Of a stretch of DNA of 64,000 nt, positions 61,464 to 64,000 are shown in pieces. Position numbers and translations under genes: made by a program. The stretch covers positions 96,099-160,098 of the forward strand of contig NZ_JADBGI010000015.1 in assembly GCF_014892575.1 (NCBI RefSeq), in the 5' to 3' direction. How positions within the stretch are numbered: the first letter of the stretch is position 1; each line of letters opens with the position of its first letter. The notes beneath the pieces are model-generated. The model saw only the letters and a program-made list of their open reading frames with translations, was not told where the DNA came from and searched no databases. Origin of the DNA: Nocardiopsis coralli (GTDB lineage: Bacteria; Actinomycetota; Actinomycetes; Streptosporangiales; Streptosporangiaceae).

Positions 61464-63272
61464 TTACTCCCGCGTCGTGCCCAGCGCCATGAAGTCGTAC
61501 ATCGAGTAACCGGCGTGGTAATAGGCGTTGGTCAGGTGCGGCGGACGGTAGACCACGATGCGTTCGAAGACCATCGGAAGGATCGCCGCCTGCTCCATCG
61601 CCCGCTCGTCGATCTGCGTGTAGATCGACGAGCGCTCGTCCGGGTCGTCGATGGTCTGCACCTCGTCGAACCAGTCGTTGATCTCCGGATCGTCGAGCTC
61701 GGAGATGTTGGAGTTGCCGGCCGGCTGGATCGCCTCGCCGTCCAGGATCTTGCTCATGAACCCGTAACCGCTGGCCCAGTCCGGCGCCCACCCGTAGACG
61801 GTCAGCCCCAGGTCGTTGTCGTGCACGAAGTCGGGCGACCCGGCCTGGGTGTTGGTGTAGGAGTCCGACGGGTACTGCTGGATCTCGGTCTCGATGCCCA
61901 CCCGCGACAGCGACTGCTGCAGCGCCTCCGCGGAACTGACGTCGGTGGGCCGGTCGGAGCGGGTACCGATGGTGGTGCTGAACCCGTCGGGCTCGCCGCA
62001 CTCCTCCAACTTCTCCCGCGCCGTGTCCAGGTCACCGGTGTTGTCGTCCGACGGGTACAGGTCGATGCTCTGGTCCGACCCCGGCAGTGAGGGCGGCATC
62101 ACCTGGGTGGCGATGTCGCCCCCGGTGTCGCCGCCCCAGGCCCGTTGCAGGGCGTCGCGGTCGGCCGCGTGCATCACCGCTTCCCGGCAGGCCGGGTCGT
62201 CGAGGGGTTCGACGACGGTGTTGACGTTGAAGTACCGCAACGTGCTGGTCTGCGGGTTGTCGACGTTGGGGCGCCTGCTCTCGTCGGTGATGAGTGTGCC
62301 CTTCATCGCAGGACCCACGCCGACGCCGGCCAGGTCCACGTCGAGGTCGCCGTTGACCAGGCGCTGGTCGATCTCGTTCTGCTCGACGCCGATCTCCAGC
62401 TCGACCCGGTCGGGCAGGGCGGGGCGCGTGTCGTCGGTGTCGGAGTCCCACTCCTCGTTGCGTTCCAGGTTCAGGCCGACACCGGGCCGGTAGTCCTCGG
62501 CGAACTTGTAGGGACCCGAGGAGACCACGCGGCTCTGGTACTGCTCCCCCTCGTCGGCGTCGGCCGGCACGGGCGCGGTCTGGGGCTGGATCAGCACGTA
62601 GGGGAACTCCGAGAACGGCTCTTCCAGGTGGAAGACCAGTGTGTGGTCGTCCGGGGTCTCGATACCGCCGAAGCCCTCCAAGGGGTCGTCGCCGTCGTCC
62701 GCCGCGTAGGGCCCCTCATAACCGTCGCTGTCGGCGAGCAGGTCCACGAAGTACTTGGGCCCGTTGGGCAGGGCCTGCTCACCGAAGTTGGACCGCGCGA
62801 TCGCGTACTTGATGTCCTCGGCGGTGATCGGCGACCCGTCCTCGTAGGTCAGGCCCTCCTTGATGCGCACGGTCCACTCGGTGGAGTCGTCGTTGGACTC
62901 GGGCATCTCCTCGGCCATGTCGGGCACGAGCTCGGTCCCTGCCTCCCCCGGCTCCTCCTGGTAGGTCAACAGGGTGCGCGCGTAGTAGCGGCTGAAGTTC
63001 CAACTGAAGGCGTAGTAGGTGTTGCCCGGGTCGGGCGAGTCGAAATCGGCGGCCAGCCCGTAACGCAGGGTGCCACCGGTCTCGTCGGAGGGGTTGACCA
63101 CGGAGGTCTCCCCCTCGTTGAACTCGCCCTCGCCCTCCTGGCCGGCACCGCCGCCACCGCAGGCGGCCAGCAGGACGACCAGGGCGCTCGCCGCCGCCGG
63201 TGGCCCTACCGTCCGGCCCCGGCCGGCGTGCGTTCGGCGCGGCACCGCGCGTGTGACGTGGTGGGTACTCAC
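61464..63272 (-). CDS. Peptide ABC transporter substrate-binding lipoprotein
   Basis: 602 residues from GTG 63272 (GGAGGCAA upstream). Lipobox LAAC (Cys about 38). The body is the SBP_bac_5 fold: GGTLRYGLAADFDSPDPGNTYY, WTVRIKEGLTYEDGSPITAEDIKYAIAR, and GYGFMSKILDGE. It binds peptides or similar solutes outside the cell. 69 nt downstream of the second permease gene, same strand. Confidence 0.9.
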   Translation of the reverse strand: MSTHHVTRAVPRRTHAGRGRTVGPPAAASALVVLLAACGGGGAGQEGEGEFNEGETSVVNPSDETGGTLRYGLAADFDSPDPGNTYYAFSWNFSRYYARTLLTYQEEPGEAGTELVPDMAEEMPESNDDSTEWTVRIKEGLTYEDGSPITAEDIKYAIARSNFGEQALPNGPKYFVDLLADSDGYEGPYAADDGDDPLEGFGGIETPDDHTLVFHLEEPFSEFPYVLIQPQTAPVPADADEGEQYQSRVVSSGPYKFAEDYRPGVGLNLERNEEWDSDTDDTRPALPDRVELEIGVEQNEIDQRLVNGDLDVDLAGVGVGPAMKGTLITDESRRPNVDNPQTSTLRYFNVNTVVEPLDDPACREAVMHAADRDALQRAWGGDTGGDIATQVMPPSLPGSDQSIDLYPSDDNTGDLDTAREKLEECGEPDGFSTTIGTRSDRPTDVSSAEALQQSLSRVGIETEIQQYPSDSYTNTQAGSPDFVHDNDLGLTVYGWAPDWASGYGFMSKILDGEAIQPAGNSNISELDDPEINDWFDEVQTIDDPDERSSIYTQIDERAMEQAAILPMVFERIVVYRPPHLTNAYYHAGYSMYDFMALGTTRE

Positions 63273-63341
63273 CTTGCCTCCTGATCGGGTTCACTGCAGG
63301 GTCCGTGCGGGGCACGGCGGGTTCGTGCGGGCACCGGCCGG

Positions 63342-64000
63342 TCAGTCGGAGGAGCGGGGATCGAAGGCGTCGCGCAGCCCGTCGCCGAACAGGTTGAAGG
63401 CGAGCACGGTGACGAAGATGGCCAGACCCGGGATGATCACGAAGTGCGGTGAGGTCGTGTAGAACTGCAGCGCGTTCTCGAGCATGCCGCCCCAGGTGGC
63501 CATGGGCGGGTTGATGCCCACACCGAGGAAGCTCAGCGCGGCCTCGAAGAGGATGTTCGTGGGGATCAGCAGCGTGGAGTACACCAGGATCGGCGTGACC
63601 AGGTTGGGCAGGATCTCCCGGAAGACGATGTGCCCGCTCCCGGCACCGAGGCTGCGGGAGGCCTCCACGAACTCCCGTTCACGCAGGGTGAGCGTCTGCC
63701 CGCGCACGATCCGGCCGATGTAGGGCCAGTTGAAGAACCCGATGATGAAGACCAGCACACCGATGCGCAGGTCGTTGCCCTCCAGACCGAAGGCGCCGTC
63801 GGGGATGACGCCGACCAGGGCGATCGCGAACAGCAGCAGGGGAAAAGCCAGGAAGATGTCCATCGCCCGGCTGATGACGGTGTCGATCCAGCCGCCGAAG
63901 TAACCGGCCACGATACCGAGCACGGTGCCGATGACCACGCACACCACGGTGGCGACGGTGGCCACGAGCAGCGAGGTGCGGGCGCCGTGGACGATGCGGC
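63342..64000 (-). CDS. Peptide ABC transporter permease (DppC type), 5' part beyond the window
   Basis: At least 218 residues; the frame stays open to the right edge (IVHGARTSLLVATVATVV at the edge), so the start is outside. The EAA loop (EASRSLGAGSGHIVFREILPN) and about five helices are present. It pairs with the binding protein that follows and presumably with the DppB-type permease 5 kb away. Its N-terminal helix is missing from view. Confidence 0.9.
   Translation of the reverse strand, partial: RIVHGARTSLLVATVATVVCVVIGTVLGIVAGYFGGWIDTVISRAMDIFLAFPLLLFAIALVGVIPDGAFGLEGNDLRIGVLVFIIGFFNWPYIGRIVRGQTLTLREREFVEASRSLGAGSGHIVFREILPNLVTPILVYSTLLIPTNILFEAALSFLGVGINPPMATWGGMLENALQFYTTSPHFVIIPGLAIFVTVLAFNLFGDGLRDAFDPRSSD

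Overview
The window is a very GC-rich, gene-dense chromosome segment from a filamentous-type actinobacterium. Streptomyces-style PHO and DmdR/IdeR iron boxes, an RpoD/HrdB-type sigma factor, DUF3040 and PhoX families, a bacterial Ku protein and the classical Men pathway all point that way. A Nocardiopsaceae relative is my best guess, but this is inferred from protein style only. I see no tRNA, rRNA, CRISPR array, insertion sequence or prophage.

Left part (1-14 kb): the tail of an unknown gene, a zinc-knuckle coiled-coil protein, a FUSC-type membrane protein, a cyclase-family hydrolase, a phospholipid acyltransferase, and an NADPH-ferredoxin reductase (fprA) behind an iron box. Then comes a 1646-residue class B penicillin-binding protein. 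About 1090 residues of repetitive Trp-Gly/Asp/Ser/Ala-rich sequence sit on the cytoplasmic side of its single membrane helix. It is followed by two related tiny secreted proteins and a CAP-like secreted protein. This stretch is the most unusual part of the window.

14-29 kb: a translationally coupled molybdate operon (HTH-TOBE regulator, modA, modB, modC), a glycosidase-like lipoprotein, menF, a two-headed MerR regulator divergent from a DUF6194 gene, phoX with a clear PHO box, and a catabolic cluster (esterase, alcohol dehydrogenase, esterase, PucR-type regulator) whose two esterase genes are mosaic duplicates.

29-41 kb: a siderophore ABC importer (two permeases and an ATPase, divergent from the binding protein) around a shared iron box; menD-menC-menB on the minus strand, divergent from menE; then the sigma factor. 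Together with menF this gives MenF, MenD, MenC, MenE and MenB; MenH, MenA and MenG are not here.

41-54 kb: small membrane and lipoproteins, a GntR regulator, DUF1345 and HPP membrane proteins, NAD-dependent formate dehydrogenase with a divergent LysR regulator, and a biotin carboxylase operon (two DUF1989 proteins, a urea/guanidine-carboxylase-type enzyme, a sodium:solute symporter) divergent from a TetR regulator. This operon probably feeds guanidine or urea nitrogen into the cell; no allophanate hydrolase is nearby.

54-64 kb: peptide ABC transporter genes in two blocks (fused ATPase plus permease, and binding protein plus second permease). Between them lies an island with Ku, an ATP-dependent DNA ligase (a non-homologous end-joining pair), a small orphan ORF and a secreted lysozyme-like protein.
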